From Streptomyces sp. MMG1121 (GTDB taxonomy: Bacteria > Actinomycetota > Actinomycetes > Streptomycetales > Streptomycetaceae): a stretch of DNA of 64,000 bases. Made by a program: the position numbers and the translations under genes. Positions 51,821 to 60,059 of the stretch are shown piece by piece. The stretch covers positions 72,095 to 136,094 of the forward strand of contig NZ_LGDV01000096.1 of assembly GCF_001280015.1 (NCBI RefSeq), given 5' to 3'. The notes under the pieces are model-generated. The model ran no database searches and had not been told where the DNA came from. It saw only the letters and a program-made list of their open reading frames with translations. The number at the start of each line of letters is the position of its first letter. Position 1 is the first letter of the stretch.

Positions 51821-52717
51821 GATCTCCAGGATCTGCACCGCCCAGGGGCTGAACCCGCCCTTCTCCGCGTCCGGCTTGTAGTGCGCGAAGGCCGGCAGGC
51901 CGTTGGCCTGCAACGGCAGCAGACGGGAGCAGGCGCAGGAGGCGCCGAGGGTGGTCATGAAGCCGGTGATGTCCGCCGTACCGCGCAGCCACAGGTCGAA
52001 CGGCGGCATCGTCATGATGGCGTCCTCGTGCAGCAGCGCGGTCAGGGCCGTCATGTCGTAGCCCTCGAAGGCCTTGACGTACCGCTCCAGGAGCTTTTGC
52101 TGCTCCTCGTCCAGCGGGTCGGACACCGCGCCCGCCGGGCCCTGGCCGTCCCGCTCGGCGAGTGTCGCGCGGGCCCGCTGGAGTGCGCTGTTGACCGAGG
52201 CGACCGTGGTGCCCAGCAACTCGGCGACCTCGCTCGCCTTCCAGGCCAGCACCTCGCGCAGGATCAGCACCGCCCGCTGCTTGGGCGGCAGTTGCTGCAG
52301 CGCCGCCATGAACGCGAGCCGGACGGACTCCCTGGCGACGGCCGCCTCCGCCGGGTCCTGCACCTCCGGCAGTACGCGCGCGTCCGGCATCGGCTCCAGC
52401 CAGGTGTTCTCCGGGCGGGGGGAGAGCGCCGCCCGGGCCAGCGGGGTCGACTCCGTCAGGTCCATCGGCCTCGCCCGTTTGCTGCCCGCCGTCAGCATGT
52501 CCAGGCACACGTTCGTCGCGATCCGGTACAGCCACGAGCGCAGGGACGAGCGGCCCTCGAACTTCTCGTAGCTCCGCCAGGCCCGCACCAGCGTGTCCTG
52601 CACCGCGTCCTCGGCCTCGAAGGAGGAGCCGAGCATGCGATAGCAGTACCCCGTCAGCTCGGTCCGGTGCTTCTCCAGTGCGACGTCGAGATCCGCCGTC
52701 GCCGTGTTGTCGCCCAT
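51704..52717 (-). CDS. ECF sigma factor with C-terminal SnoaL-like domain (SigG/SigJ type)
   Basis: A 337-residue sigma-70 family factor. Region 2: LTGYCYRMLGSSFEAEDAVQDTLVRAWRSYEKFEGRSSLRSWLYRIATNVCLDML. Region 4: ALQQLPPKQRAVLILREVLAWKASEVAELLGTTVASVNSALQRAR. Residues from about 205 on form a SnoaL-2-like domain (LLERYVKAFEGYDMTALTALLHEDAIMTMPP) found in ECF factors that lack a separate anti-sigma and use the extension for control. Consistently, no anti-sigma gene is adjacent. Its 3' end overlaps the STAS gene. Confidence 0.92.
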   Translation of the reverse strand: MGDNTATADLDVALEKHRTELTGYCYRMLGSSFEAEDAVQDTLVRAWRSYEKFEGRSSLRSWLYRIATNVCLDMLTAGSKRARPMDLTESTPLARAALSPRPENTWLEPMPDARVLPEVQDPAEAAVARESVRLAFMAALQQLPPKQRAVLILREVLAWKASEVAELLGTTVASVNSALQRARATLAERDGQGPAGAVSDPLDEEQQKLLERYVKAFEGYDMTALTALLHEDAIMTMPPFDLWLRGTADITGFMTTLGASCACSRLLPLQANGLPAFAHYKPDAEKGGFSPWAVQILEISEGRITGFHCFLDTERWFPLFGLPLHLEAESDEVEEGV

Positions 52718-52835
52718 CGTCCACCCACCCCTGTGGCCGTCCCTGTGGCGCTCCGTCGCGCCCCAGCACTTCGGAAGCTACCGCAGCCCACTGACAATGG
52801 CTCCCCGAGTCCGAAAAAGCCCAGCTCAGCCCGGC

Positions 52836-53972
52836 TCAGACCAATTGCTTCACGGACATGAGCAGATGCCGGTGAACGCTCTTCGCGGTGCCCGGTCCGC
52901 CCGGGCCGAGCAGTACCCGCTGGCCCGCTCTCAGCAGCTCCAGGCGCAGTTCAGGGCCCTCGAAGGAGTTCAGCGCGTCGAGCAGATAGGCCGGGTTGAA
53001 GGCCACCGAGGCCTCCTCGGCCCCGCGCAGCACGGCCGGCAGCCGCTGCGCCGCCACGTCGTCGCCGTACCCGGCCCGCACCAGCAGCGAGCCCTCGGCG
53101 GCCGAGAAGTCCAGCCGCACCGGGCTGTTCCCGTCCGCCACCACGGCCACCCGCCGCACGGCCTCCGCCAGCGCCGCGCACTCCGCCCCGGCCACGGCCG
53201 CCCCGGTCAGCTCGAACAGCGACCCGTACCCCGGCAGTCGCCCCTCCAGCCGGTGCAGCACCGCCCGTGTGCCCCCGCCCTCGAACCCGACGGCCCCGGC
53301 GCTCTCCGCCCCGGCCGGGTCCAGCAGGATCCGCAGCACCCCGCACCGCCCCAGCGCCCGCGCCACCTCCAGCAGCCGCCGCGCGGGCAGCAGCACCTCC
53401 ACGGCCCGACCGCCCGGCCCGGCCGGCTGCCACCCGAGCCCGCGCACGGCGTACCGGTACCGGTCGCACGCCGACAGGGTCATCTCCTCGCCGTCGAGCC
53501 GCAGTTGGACCCCGGTGAGCACCGGCAGCGTGTCGTCGCGGCCGGCCGCCACCGCCACCTGCCCGACCGCCGTCGCGAACGCGGCCGCGTCCACCTCGCC
53601 GTACACCGCCGGGGCCGCGGGCGGCGCCGGATACTCCTCGTACGGCAGCGTCGACAGCCCGAAGCGCGTACCGCCCGCCTCCACCGTGAACCTGTTGCCC
53701 TCCAGCGCGCAGCCGACCGTGCCGTCGGGCAGCACCCGGCAGATGTCCAGCAGCCGCCGCCCGAGGACCAGCGCCCGGCCGTCCGCCACCACCTCGGCAT
53801 CGGTCTCGGCCCGGGCCGCCGTCTCGAAGTCGGACCCCGACACCGAAAGGCGCCCCGCCCGCGCGGTCAGCACCAGCCCGCCCAGCACCGGCACCGGCGT
53901 CCGCGCGGGCAGCGCTCGCGCCGCCCAGGCCACCGCCTCCGCCAGCTCCCCGCGCGCGATCCGGAACTCCAT
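52836..53972 (-). CDS. DNA polymerase III beta-clamp paralogue (DnaN-like)
   Basis: A 378-residue protein with three repeated clamp domains: MEFRIARGELAEAVAWAARALPARTPVPVLGGLVLTA, YGEVDAAAFATAVGQVAVAAGRDDTLPVLTGVQL, and ALAEAVRRVAVVADGNSPVRLDF...FNPAYLLDALNSF. The length fits the replication clamp (about 375), but replication dnaN lies beside dnaA at oriC, and no dnaA, recF or gyr gene is near here. Composition is very Ala/Gly/Arg-rich. The C-terminal HLLMSVKQLV resembles the PMR(L/V) end of real clamps only loosely. Probably a specialised or inactive paralogue. Confidence 0.85.
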   Translation of the reverse strand: MEFRIARGELAEAVAWAARALPARTPVPVLGGLVLTARAGRLSVSGSDFETAARAETDAEVVADGRALVLGRRLLDICRVLPDGTVGCALEGNRFTVEAGGTRFGLSTLPYEEYPAPPAAPAVYGEVDAAAFATAVGQVAVAAGRDDTLPVLTGVQLRLDGEEMTLSACDRYRYAVRGLGWQPAGPGGRAVEVLLPARRLLEVARALGRCGVLRILLDPAGAESAGAVGFEGGGTRAVLHRLEGRLPGYGSLFELTGAAVAGAECAALAEAVRRVAVVADGNSPVRLDFSAAEGSLLVRAGYGDDVAAQRLPAVLRGAEEASVAFNPAYLLDALNSFEGPELRLELLRAGQRVLLGPGGPGTAKSVHRHLLMSVKQLV

Positions 53973-54064
53973 ACGACAAACCCCCCGCTCGACGGCCCAG
54001 TTGACCGGTGGACGCTATCCGCGACCACTGACAACGGGCCCTGAGCAGGGGGTTCGTCGAGGGT

Positions 54065-55357
54065 TCAGTGCGCCGCGACCGGCTCCCGGCGGGCCGCCAC
54101 CCGGGCCGCCCGCGAACCGGCGACGGTGATCGTGACGACACCGACGACCGCGAGGAGACCCACCCCGACCGTGCCGCCCCAGCCGTCCGCGTGAAAGGCC
54201 ATCGAGCCGACCGTGCTGCCGACGCTGGAGCCGATGTAGTACACGGACTGGTAGAGCGCCGCGGCCTGGGCCCGGCCGTGGGTGGCCGTCTTGCTGACCG
54301 CCGAGGACGCCACCGCGTGCCCCGCGAAGAAGCCCGCCGTGATCAGCACCAGGCCCAGCAGCACCAGCGGCAGCGAGGGCGCCAGCGAGAGCAGCAGACC
54401 GGCCGCCGTCGTCCCGCCCGCCAGGTAGAGCGCGCCCCGGCGGCCGAGGCGGCCCACCAGCCGGCCCGCCGTGGACGCGGACACCGTGCCCACCAGGTAG
54501 ACCAGGAAGATCGAGCCGATGATGCCCTGCGGCAGCCCGAACGGCGCCTCCGTCAGGCGGTAGCCGATCACCGTGTACACGCCGCCGAACACCGTCATGA
54601 ACAGCGCGCCGATCGCGTACAGCCGACGCAGCAGCGGGTCCGCGAGGTGCGTGCGGACCGTGCCCAGCAGGACGCGGGGGCGCAGCGAGCCCGCCGTGAA
54701 GTGCCGCGGCGCCGGCAGCAGCAGCCGGAAGGCCACCGCGCAGCCGACGGCGATCGCGCCGATCACGCCGACCGAGACCCGCCAGCCCCACTCCTGGGCC
54801 ACCCAGCCGGTGATCACCCGGCCGCTCATGCCGCCGACGCTGTTGCCCGCGACGAACAGGCCGATCGCCGTGACCAGTGCCTTCGGCCGGACCTCCTCGG
54901 CCAGGTAGGCCGTCGCCGAGGCCGGCAGACCGGCCAGTGCCGCGCCCTGCACCGCCCGCAGCACCACCAGCACACCGAGCGACGGCGCGAACGGCACCAG
55001 CATGCCGACGCTCACCGCGACGGCCAGCGAGGCCGTCATCACCGTACGGCGGCCGAAGCGCTCCGACAGGGCGCTCATCGGCAGCACGAACAGCGCCAGT
55101 CCGCCGGTCGCGGCCGCCACGGTCCAGCTGGCCTCGCTCGCCTCGACCCCGAACTCCCCGGAGATCAGCGGCAGCAGGGCCTGCGTGGAGTACAGGAGCG
55201 CGAAGGTGGCGACTCCGGCGAGGAAGAGGGCGAAGCTCATCCGGCGGTAGCCGGGGCCGCCCGGTGTCATACGGGAGTCGGAGTCGGGGGTGTCGGCGAC
55301 GGGGACGGGCGCGGTGGCGTCCACGGTGGTGGACGCCCCGGTACTGGCGGGAGACAT
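54065..55357 (-). CDS. MFS transporter (YnfM/arabinose-efflux-like)
   Basis: A 430-residue protein with 12 predicted membrane helices after a 38-residue polar N-terminus. ALFLAGVATFALLYSTQALLPLISGEFGV and the loop SERFGRRTVMTASL (the MFS A-motif) are clear; the second half repeats the fold (GRLVGRLGRRGALYLAGG). It probably exports a small metabolite or drug. It is divergent from a LysR gene with a LysR-type site in the 62-bp spacer, which suggests control by that regulator. Confidence 0.9.
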   Translation of the reverse strand: MSPASTGASTTVDATAPVPVADTPDSDSRMTPGGPGYRRMSFALFLAGVATFALLYSTQALLPLISGEFGVEASEASWTVAAATGGLALFVLPMSALSERFGRRTVMTASLAVAVSVGMLVPFAPSLGVLVVLRAVQGAALAGLPASATAYLAEEVRPKALVTAIGLFVAGNSVGGMSGRVITGWVAQEWGWRVSVGVIGAIAVGCAVAFRLLLPAPRHFTAGSLRPRVLLGTVRTHLADPLLRRLYAIGALFMTVFGGVYTVIGYRLTEAPFGLPQGIIGSIFLVYLVGTVSASTAGRLVGRLGRRGALYLAGGTTAAGLLLSLAPSLPLVLLGLVLITAGFFAGHAVASSAVSKTATHGRAQAAALYQSVYYIGSSVGSTVGSMAFHADGWGGTVGVGLLAVVGVVTITVAGSRAARVAARREPVAAH

Positions 55358-55382
55358 GTCTCGACCGTAGGACGGCCCCTCT

Positions 55383-55399
55383 CATGCGTCCAATGCATG
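55383..55399. promoter_or_regulatory. LysR-type binding site candidate
   Basis: CATGC-N7-GCATG in the MFS-LysR spacer; within it the T-N11-A spacing of LysR sites is present (T85 to A97 of the 553xx block). It lies 21 bp before the LysR start and would overlap the promoters of both genes. Confidence 0.55.
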
Positions 55400-55419
55400 G
55401 AATCGCCATAATCGTTCCC

Positions 55420-56382
55420 ATGGTGCATCAACAGAGGTCACAGGCTCGCCTGTCACCGAACAGTGACACAGAAGACATGTCTGAGATGTCCAAGGTGCTC
55501 GCGCCCCGCCTCGCGTACTTCGCCGCCGTGGCCCGCACCGAGCACGTGACCAGGGCCGCCCACGAGCTGAACGTCCCGCAGTCCACGCTCTCGCGCGCGA
55601 TGGTCCGTCTGGAGCAGGACCTCGGCGTCGACCTGTTCGCCCGGCACGGCCGCACCGTGTCCCTCACGACCGCCGGCCGCACCTTCCTCGCCTCGGCCGA
55701 ACGCGCGCTCGCCGAGGTCGAGCGGGCCGCCGAGGAGGTCCGCGCCGACGCCGACCCGGCCACCGGCAAGGTCGCCTTCGGCTTCCTGCACACCATGGGC
55801 GCCGAGACCGTACCCGGCCTCCTGCACGCCTTCCGCGCCGACCACCCGCGCATCCGCTTCAGCCTGGTCCAGAACCACGGCGAGGCCATGCTGGAGCGCC
55901 TGCGCGCGGGCGAGCTGGACCTGTGCCTGACCGCCCCGGTCCCCGACGCCCCCGACCTGGTCGCCCGCCGCCTGGACGAACAGAAACTCCGCCTGGTCGT
56001 CCCCGCCGACCACCCCCTGGCCACCCGCAGACGCATCCGCCTGGCCGAGGCCGCCGACGAAACCTTCGTCACCCTGGAACCCGGTTACGGCCTGCGCCGC
56101 ATCGCCGACGCCCTGTGCCGCGAGGCGGGTTTCCGCCCGAGGGTCGCCTTCGAGGGAGAGGAGGCGGAGACGCTGAGGGGCCTGGTGGCGGCGGGCCTGG
56201 GGGTCGCCCTCCTGCCCCCGCCCACGGTTCCGAGGCCGGGAGTCGTGGAACTGACGGTGACCGCCCCCAGGGCGGCCCGCGAAATCGGCGTGGCCTGGCT
56301 GGCGGACCGCCCGGACACACCCCCGGTGGCGGCCTTCAAGAAGTTCCTGCTCTCAAGAAGGGGCAACCTCCTGCCGACCTGA
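55420..56382 (+). CDS. LysR-family transcriptional regulator
   Basis: A 320-residue regulator. The winged helix-turn-helix is LAYFAAVARTEHVTRAAHELNVPQSTLSRAMVRLEQDLGVDLFARHGRTVSLTTAG (about residues 23-77); the C-terminal periplasmic-binding-like domain contains GFLHTMGAETVPGLLHAFRADHPRIRF. ATG 55420 gives a 22-residue leader with no Shine-Dalgarno site, which might indicate a leaderless mRNA or a later start. Divergent from the MFS gene that it probably controls. Third-position GC is standard. Confidence 0.9.
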   Translation: MVHQQRSQARLSPNSDTEDMSEMSKVLAPRLAYFAAVARTEHVTRAAHELNVPQSTLSRAMVRLEQDLGVDLFARHGRTVSLTTAGRTFLASAERALAEVERAAEEVRADADPATGKVAFGFLHTMGAETVPGLLHAFRADHPRIRFSLVQNHGEAMLERLRAGELDLCLTAPVPDAPDLVARRLDEQKLRLVVPADHPLATRRRIRLAEAADETFVTLEPGYGLRRIADALCREAGFRPRVAFEGEEAETLRGLVAAGLGVALLPPPTVPRPGVVELTVTAPRAAREIGVAWLADRPDTPPVAAFKKFLLSRRGNLLPT

Positions 56383-56387
56383 ACCCC

Positions 56388-57149
56388 CTACCGCCTCAAC
56401 GACTTGCCGAACCCCGCAGCCAACGGCATCCGCAGACCGATGGGCGGCGGAGCGGCGAGCGCGTCCTCCACGGGCCGGGACAGCGGCTCCCCGAACAGCG
56501 CTCCCATCATGAAATCGAGGGAAAGGCACACCACTTCATCCCGGTGCCCGCGCAACCCGTGTCCGTCGGAATGCACTTCGAACCGGCACACCTCCCGGTT
56601 CACCTTCTTCGCCCGCGCCGCGAACCGGAACGACAGCTCGGGATCGGTCCGCTCGTCGTTCGTCCCGTGCGCGATCAGCACGCGTCGCCCCACGAGCTGC
56701 CGCACCGGCTCGGCGGGTGCGGCCATGTCGTCCTCCGGGAGCCAAGGAGCGAGTGCCACAACGGAGTTGACGGCCTCGTGTCCGCCCGCCCGCAGCGCCG
56801 CCCGGCCGCCCATGTCCAGCCCGACCAGGCACACGGGAACGTCCCCGTACCGCCGTACGACCTCGTCGGCCGCCCACTCGGCGTCCCTCGCCAGATGCGC
56901 CTCGCCGCCGTTCCAGCCCCGGTAGCGGTAGCGCACGGTGTGCACGGCCAGCCCCTCGGCGCGGCCCGCGCGGGCGAACGCGCGGCCCAGTGCGCGGACC
57001 GCGGCCATCGCCCGTACGGGGGACGGCGGGCGGGCGGACATCTCCTCCCCGCCGGGGAGCAGCAGCACCGCTCCGCTCACCGCCGTCGGCGCCGGGCCGA
57101 CTGCCTTTCCCAGCCTGGCCGTTCGGACCGGCGTCGCTTGCTGTCCCAT
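56388..57149 (-). CDS. Alpha/beta hydrolase-fold protein with Asp in the nucleophile position
   Basis: A 253-residue protein of the dienelactone hydrolase-like alpha/beta hydrolases. The nucleophile elbow, usually GxSxG, reads GLDMGG with Asp112; the likely acid and base are in IAHGTNDERTDP and SDGHGLRGH. Asp nucleophiles occur in haloalkane dehalogenases and epoxide hydrolases, but the overall sequence is closer to Ser hydrolases, so it may be inactive or have altered chemistry. VLLLPGGEE near residue 28 forms the oxyanion region. It converges on the LysR gene, 5 bp apart. Confidence 0.8.
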   Translation of the reverse strand: MGQQATPVRTARLGKAVGPAPTAVSGAVLLLPGGEEMSARPPSPVRAMAAVRALGRAFARAGRAEGLAVHTVRYRYRGWNGGEAHLARDAEWAADEVVRRYGDVPVCLVGLDMGGRAALRAGGHEAVNSVVALAPWLPEDDMAAPAEPVRQLVGRRVLIAHGTNDERTDPELSFRFAARAKKVNREVCRFEVHSDGHGLRGHRDEVVCLSLDFMMGALFGEPLSRPVEDALAAPPPIGLRMPLAAGFGKSLRR

Positions 57150-57266
57150 GACAGAACAGTGTCAGAAGGGGCGGTGTACGAAACCCGTACGTGCGGTCAC
57201 CGTTGCGTATCGACGGGAAAGCGCCGGAAAAGTGGTGTGAAAGAGCCGACGCGTTCACCAGGTGCT

Positions 57267-57278
57267 CTACGCGCGTAG
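57267..57278. promoter_or_regulatory. Nucleoside-regulon operator candidate, add promoter
   Basis: CTACGCGCGTAG is a perfect 12-bp palindrome 16 bp before the add start, next to the -10 candidate TAGAGT (57283-57288). If that is the -10, transcription would begin at or near the ATG. Confidence 0.65.
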
Positions 57279-57294
57279 GCGTTAGAGTGCGGAA

Positions 57295-58491
57295 ATGACG
57301 AGCCAGACGAGCCAGACCGCATCGACGGGGACCGTAACGGCGAGTGTCCCGGCGCATGTTCCGACGCCGGACCAGATCCGCCGGGCGCCCAAGGTTCTGC
57401 TGCACGATCACCTGGACGGCGGTCTCCGCCCCGGGACCGTCGCCGAACTCGCCCAGGAGACCGGGTACGCCGACCTTCCCGAGACCGACCCGGACAAGCT
57501 GGGCATCTGGTTCCACGAGGCCGCCGACTCCGGCTCGCTGGAACGGTATCTGGAGACCTTCAAGCACACCGTCGGCGTGATGCAGACCCGGGACGCGCTG
57601 ATCCGGGTCGCGCGCGAGTGCGCCGAGGACCTCGCCGAGGACGGGGTCGTCTACGCCGAAGTGCGGTACGCGCCCGAGCAGCACCTGGAGAACGGGCTCA
57701 CCCTGGAGGAGGTGGTCGAGGCCGTCGACGAGGGGTTCCGGCAGGGCGAGCGGCTCGCCCGGGAGAACGGCCGGCGCATCCGGGTCGGTGCCCTGCTGAC
57801 CGCCATGCGGCACGCGGCCCGCTCGCTGGAGATCGCCGAACTCGCCAACCGGCACCGGGACTCCGGCGTGGTCGGCTTCGACATCGCGGGCGCGGAGGCG
57901 GGCTATCCGCCCACCCGGCACCTGGACGCCTTCGAGTACCTCAAGCGCGAGAACAACCACTTCACCATCCACGCCGGCGAGGCCTTCGGGCTGCCGTCCA
58001 TCTGGCAGGCGCTGCAGTGGTGCGGCGCCGACCGGCTCGGGCACGGGGTGCGGATCATCGACGACATCGAGGTCCGCGAGGACGGCTCGGTGCGGCTCGG
58101 CCCGCTGGCGTCGTACGTCCGGGACAAGCGGATCCCGTTGGAGCTGTGCCCCAGCTCCAACCTGCAGACCGGCGCCGCGCCCTCGTACGCCGAGCATCCG
58201 ATCGGGCTGCTGCGCCGGCTGCACTTCCGGGCCACCGTGAACACCGACAACCGGCTGATGTCGCACACCAGCGTGAGCCGGGAATTCGAGCATCTCGTCG
58301 AGGCATTCGGTTACACGCTCGACGATCTGCAGTGGTTCTCCGTCAATGCGATGAAATCAGCGTTCATTCCTTTCGATGAACGGCTTGCGATGATCAATGA
58401 CGTCATCAAGCCTGGATATGCCGAGCTGAAATCCGAATGGCTGTTCCGGCAGACGGTCTCCACCAGCGGTTCCGTGGATTCACAGGGCTAG
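57295..58491 (+). CDS. add: Adenosine deaminase
   Basis: A 398-residue zinc hydrolase converting adenosine and deoxyadenosine to inosine forms. Metal and catalytic motifs: HDHLDGG (His37, His39), FTIHAGEA with the catalytic Glu, [21 protein letters not shown] and [11 protein letters not shown] 25-residue polar N-terminal extension precedes the barrel. ATG 57295 has only GGAA immediately upstream and may be translated leaderless. The last ~60 codons (from 58280) have visibly lower third-position GC than the rest. The promoter carries the same palindrome as the nucleoside transporter promoters. Confidence 0.95.
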   Translation: MTSQTSQTASTGTVTASVPAHVPTPDQIRRAPKVLLHDHLDGGLRPGTVAELAQETGYADLPETDPDKLGIWFHEAADSGSLERYLETFKHTVGVMQTRDALIRVARECAEDLAEDGVVYAEVRYAPEQHLENGLTLEEVVEAVDEGFRQGERLARENGRRIRVGALLTAMRHAARSLEIAELANRHRDSGVVGFDIAGAEAGYPPTRHLDAFEYLKRENNHFTIHAGEAFGLPSIWQALQWCGADRLGHGVRIIDDIEVREDGSVRLGPLASYVRDKRIPLELCPSSNLQTGAAPSYAEHPIGLLRRLHFRATVNTDNRLMSHTSVSREFEHLVEAFGYTLDDLQWFSVNAMKSAFIPFDERLAMINDVIKPGYAELKSEWLFRQTVSTSGSVDSQG

Positions 58492-58641
58492 TTGGGCCCC
58501 CGTCCCGGCCTGGAATGTGGACACGCTTTCACAGGGTGTCCGCATTTCGGTGTTTGCGGCCGGTGGTCCGGCATGTTTACGGTCGTGGACCGCTCAGATC
58601 GTTTGTGATCTTCCGTCTCCGCATTCAAGGACGCATTCACC

Positions 58642-59001
58642 ATGAAGCAGTCTGCTGCCAAGACCCTGGGTGTCGCCGCCCTCGGTGCCGCTTTCGCCGC
58701 CGCCGGCGCGGGCGCGGCCAACGCGGCCCCGGCCGTCCCGGACGCCACGCAGGCCCTGGGCGCCGTGACCCAGTCGCTGCCGACCGGGAACGCGGGCCAG
58801 ACGCTGCCGGGTGCCGCCGAGGCGCTGACCCAGGGGCGGGGTGCCATGGGGGCCTCGGTGGCCGCCGCGAAGCCGGCCGTCGCGAAGGCGCTCGCCAAGG
58901 ACCCGACCGCGCCGGTCGCCGGGCTGCTCGGCGGGATGCCGGTGAGCCACACGGGCCTGCCCACGCACGGTGTGCCGGTGAACGGCATCCCGCTCGGCTG
59001 A
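58642..59001 (+). CDS. Small secreted Ala/Gly-rich protein
   Basis: A 119-residue protein with a clear Sec signal peptide (MKQSAAKTLGVAALGAAFAAAGAGAANA, cleaved near residue 28). The mature part is low-complexity with VTQSLPTGNAGQTLPGAAEALTQ and a C-terminal repeat-like GLPTHGVPVNGIPLG. No cysteine and no enzyme motif, so a structural or surface role is possible but unknown. Start ATG 58642 follows AAGGA. A 21-bp hairpin terminator lies right behind it. Confidence 0.8.
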   Translation: MKQSAAKTLGVAALGAAFAAAGAGAANAAPAVPDATQALGAVTQSLPTGNAGQTLPGAAEALTQGRGAMGASVAAAKPAVAKALAKDPTAPVAGLLGGMPVSHTGLPTHGVPVNGIPLG

Positions 59002-59017
59002 CGGCGACGGTCGTACG

Positions 59018-59063
59018 ACGCCGCTGGGGCGCCCCGGAGTTGTCCGGGGCGCCCCAGCGGCGT
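59018..59063. terminator. Perfect 21-bp hairpin terminator
   Basis: 59018-59038 pairs perfectly with 59043-59063 around a 4-base loop. It separates the convergent secreted-protein and PspC genes and should work in both directions. Confidence 0.9.
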
Positions 59064-59085
59064 TCGTGCGCGCAACGCCTCCGTC

Positions 59086-59286
59086 CTACCAGGCGGTGCG
59101 CGACTTCTCCTCGGACGGCAGCAGGATCCACAGGGCTATGTAGAGCAGGAACTGCGGGCCCGGCAGCAGGCAGGACAGCAGGAAGATCACTCGCATCGTC
59201 GTCGCGGAAGTGCCGAAGCGCCGGGCCAGCGCGGCGCACACTCCGCCGATCACGCGGCCGTGGGTGGGGCGGGCAAGGGCGGTCAT
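59086..59286 (-). CDS. PspC-domain small membrane protein
   Basis: A 66-residue protein: TALARPTHGRVIGGVCAALARRFG is the PspC N-terminal signature, followed by one long membrane helix TMRVIFLLSCLLPGPQFLLYIALWILLP. PspC proteins take part in envelope-stress signalling in other bacteria. Start ATG 59286 follows AGGAG with a 6-nt spacer. It is transcribed away from the terminator, in the same direction as the VanZ gene located ~110 bp upstream. Confidence 0.88.
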   Translation of the reverse strand: MTALARPTHGRVIGGVCAALARRFGTSATTMRVIFLLSCLLPGPQFLLYIALWILLPSEEKSRTAW

Positions 59287-59398
59287 CTCGGCTCCTGAGT
59301 CGTCGTCGGCCCGCTGTCGGGCCGGTGGCCGGGGCCGCCCCGGTGGCGTCCCTCGACCTTCTTCCACGGTACGGAGACGAAGAGGACGAAGCGTCGCT

Positions 59399-59968
59399 CT
59401 ACGGGGCGATCCCGACCCTGGGAATCGTCGGGGTACGACCCTGAGGCAGCTCCTCCTGGACGGTGACGGGCCGTTCGCCCCCGGCCCCGGTGTCCTCGCG
59501 CGCGTCCCGCCGCCGCAGCCAGGCCCGGCCCGTCGGCACGACCGCCAGGTGGGCCAGGACGACGCCGGCGGTGTTCAGCAGCAGCGAGTCGACGTCCACG
59601 ACCCGGCCGGGCACGCCGGTCTGGAGCAGCACGATGCCCAGCGAGACCAGGGCGCCCGTCGCGGCCGTACGCAGCAGGGAGGCGAGCGGGGAGACCGCGA
59701 GCCTGCCGTGCGCCGTCGGCAGCAGCACACCCAGCGGGGCGAGCAGGGCCAGGCCCTCGCCGATGCGCCGGGCGGCTTCCCGCCCGCCGAGCGCCAGGTC
59801 GCCCCGGATGCCGGCCAGGGGGTGCAGATTGGGGGGCGTCACCCAGGGGACGTGCAGAGGGCGCAGCGTCAGCCAGGCGACGAGGGCGAGGTGCGCGACG
59901 AGGAGGACACCCCCTGTCACCCGGATGCGGATCGTGGCACTGCCGCCGAAGGAGCCTTGACGCTGCAC
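59399..59968 (-). CDS. VanZ-family membrane protein
   Basis: A protein of about 189 residues with four predicted helices; LTLRPLHVPWVTPPNLHPLAGIRGD and the helix pair around GLALLAPLGVLLPTA fit the VanZ family (teicoplanin-resistance-associated, function unknown). The start is unclear: GTG 59968 places the first helix close to the N-terminus, while the frame is open to 60055 with a basic leader of no family resemblance. The C-terminal tail is polar. It lies downstream of the afsQ operon on the same strand. Confidence 0.68.
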   Translation of the reverse strand: MQRQGSFGGSATIRIRVTGGVLLVAHLALVAWLTLRPLHVPWVTPPNLHPLAGIRGDLALGGREAARRIGEGLALLAPLGVLLPTAHGRLAVSPLASLLRTAATGALVSLGIVLLQTGVPGRVVDVDSLLLNTAGVVLAHLAVVPTGRAWLRRRDAREDTGAGGERPVTVQEELPQGRTPTIPRVGIAP

Positions 59969-60059
59969 GACCCCGTAGACGCAGCGCCGGGCCCGATCGG
60001 TTCCGCCGTTGTGCGTGCGGCCGTCGATACGGCCCCCGCGCCTCTGGAGGCGCACCCCG

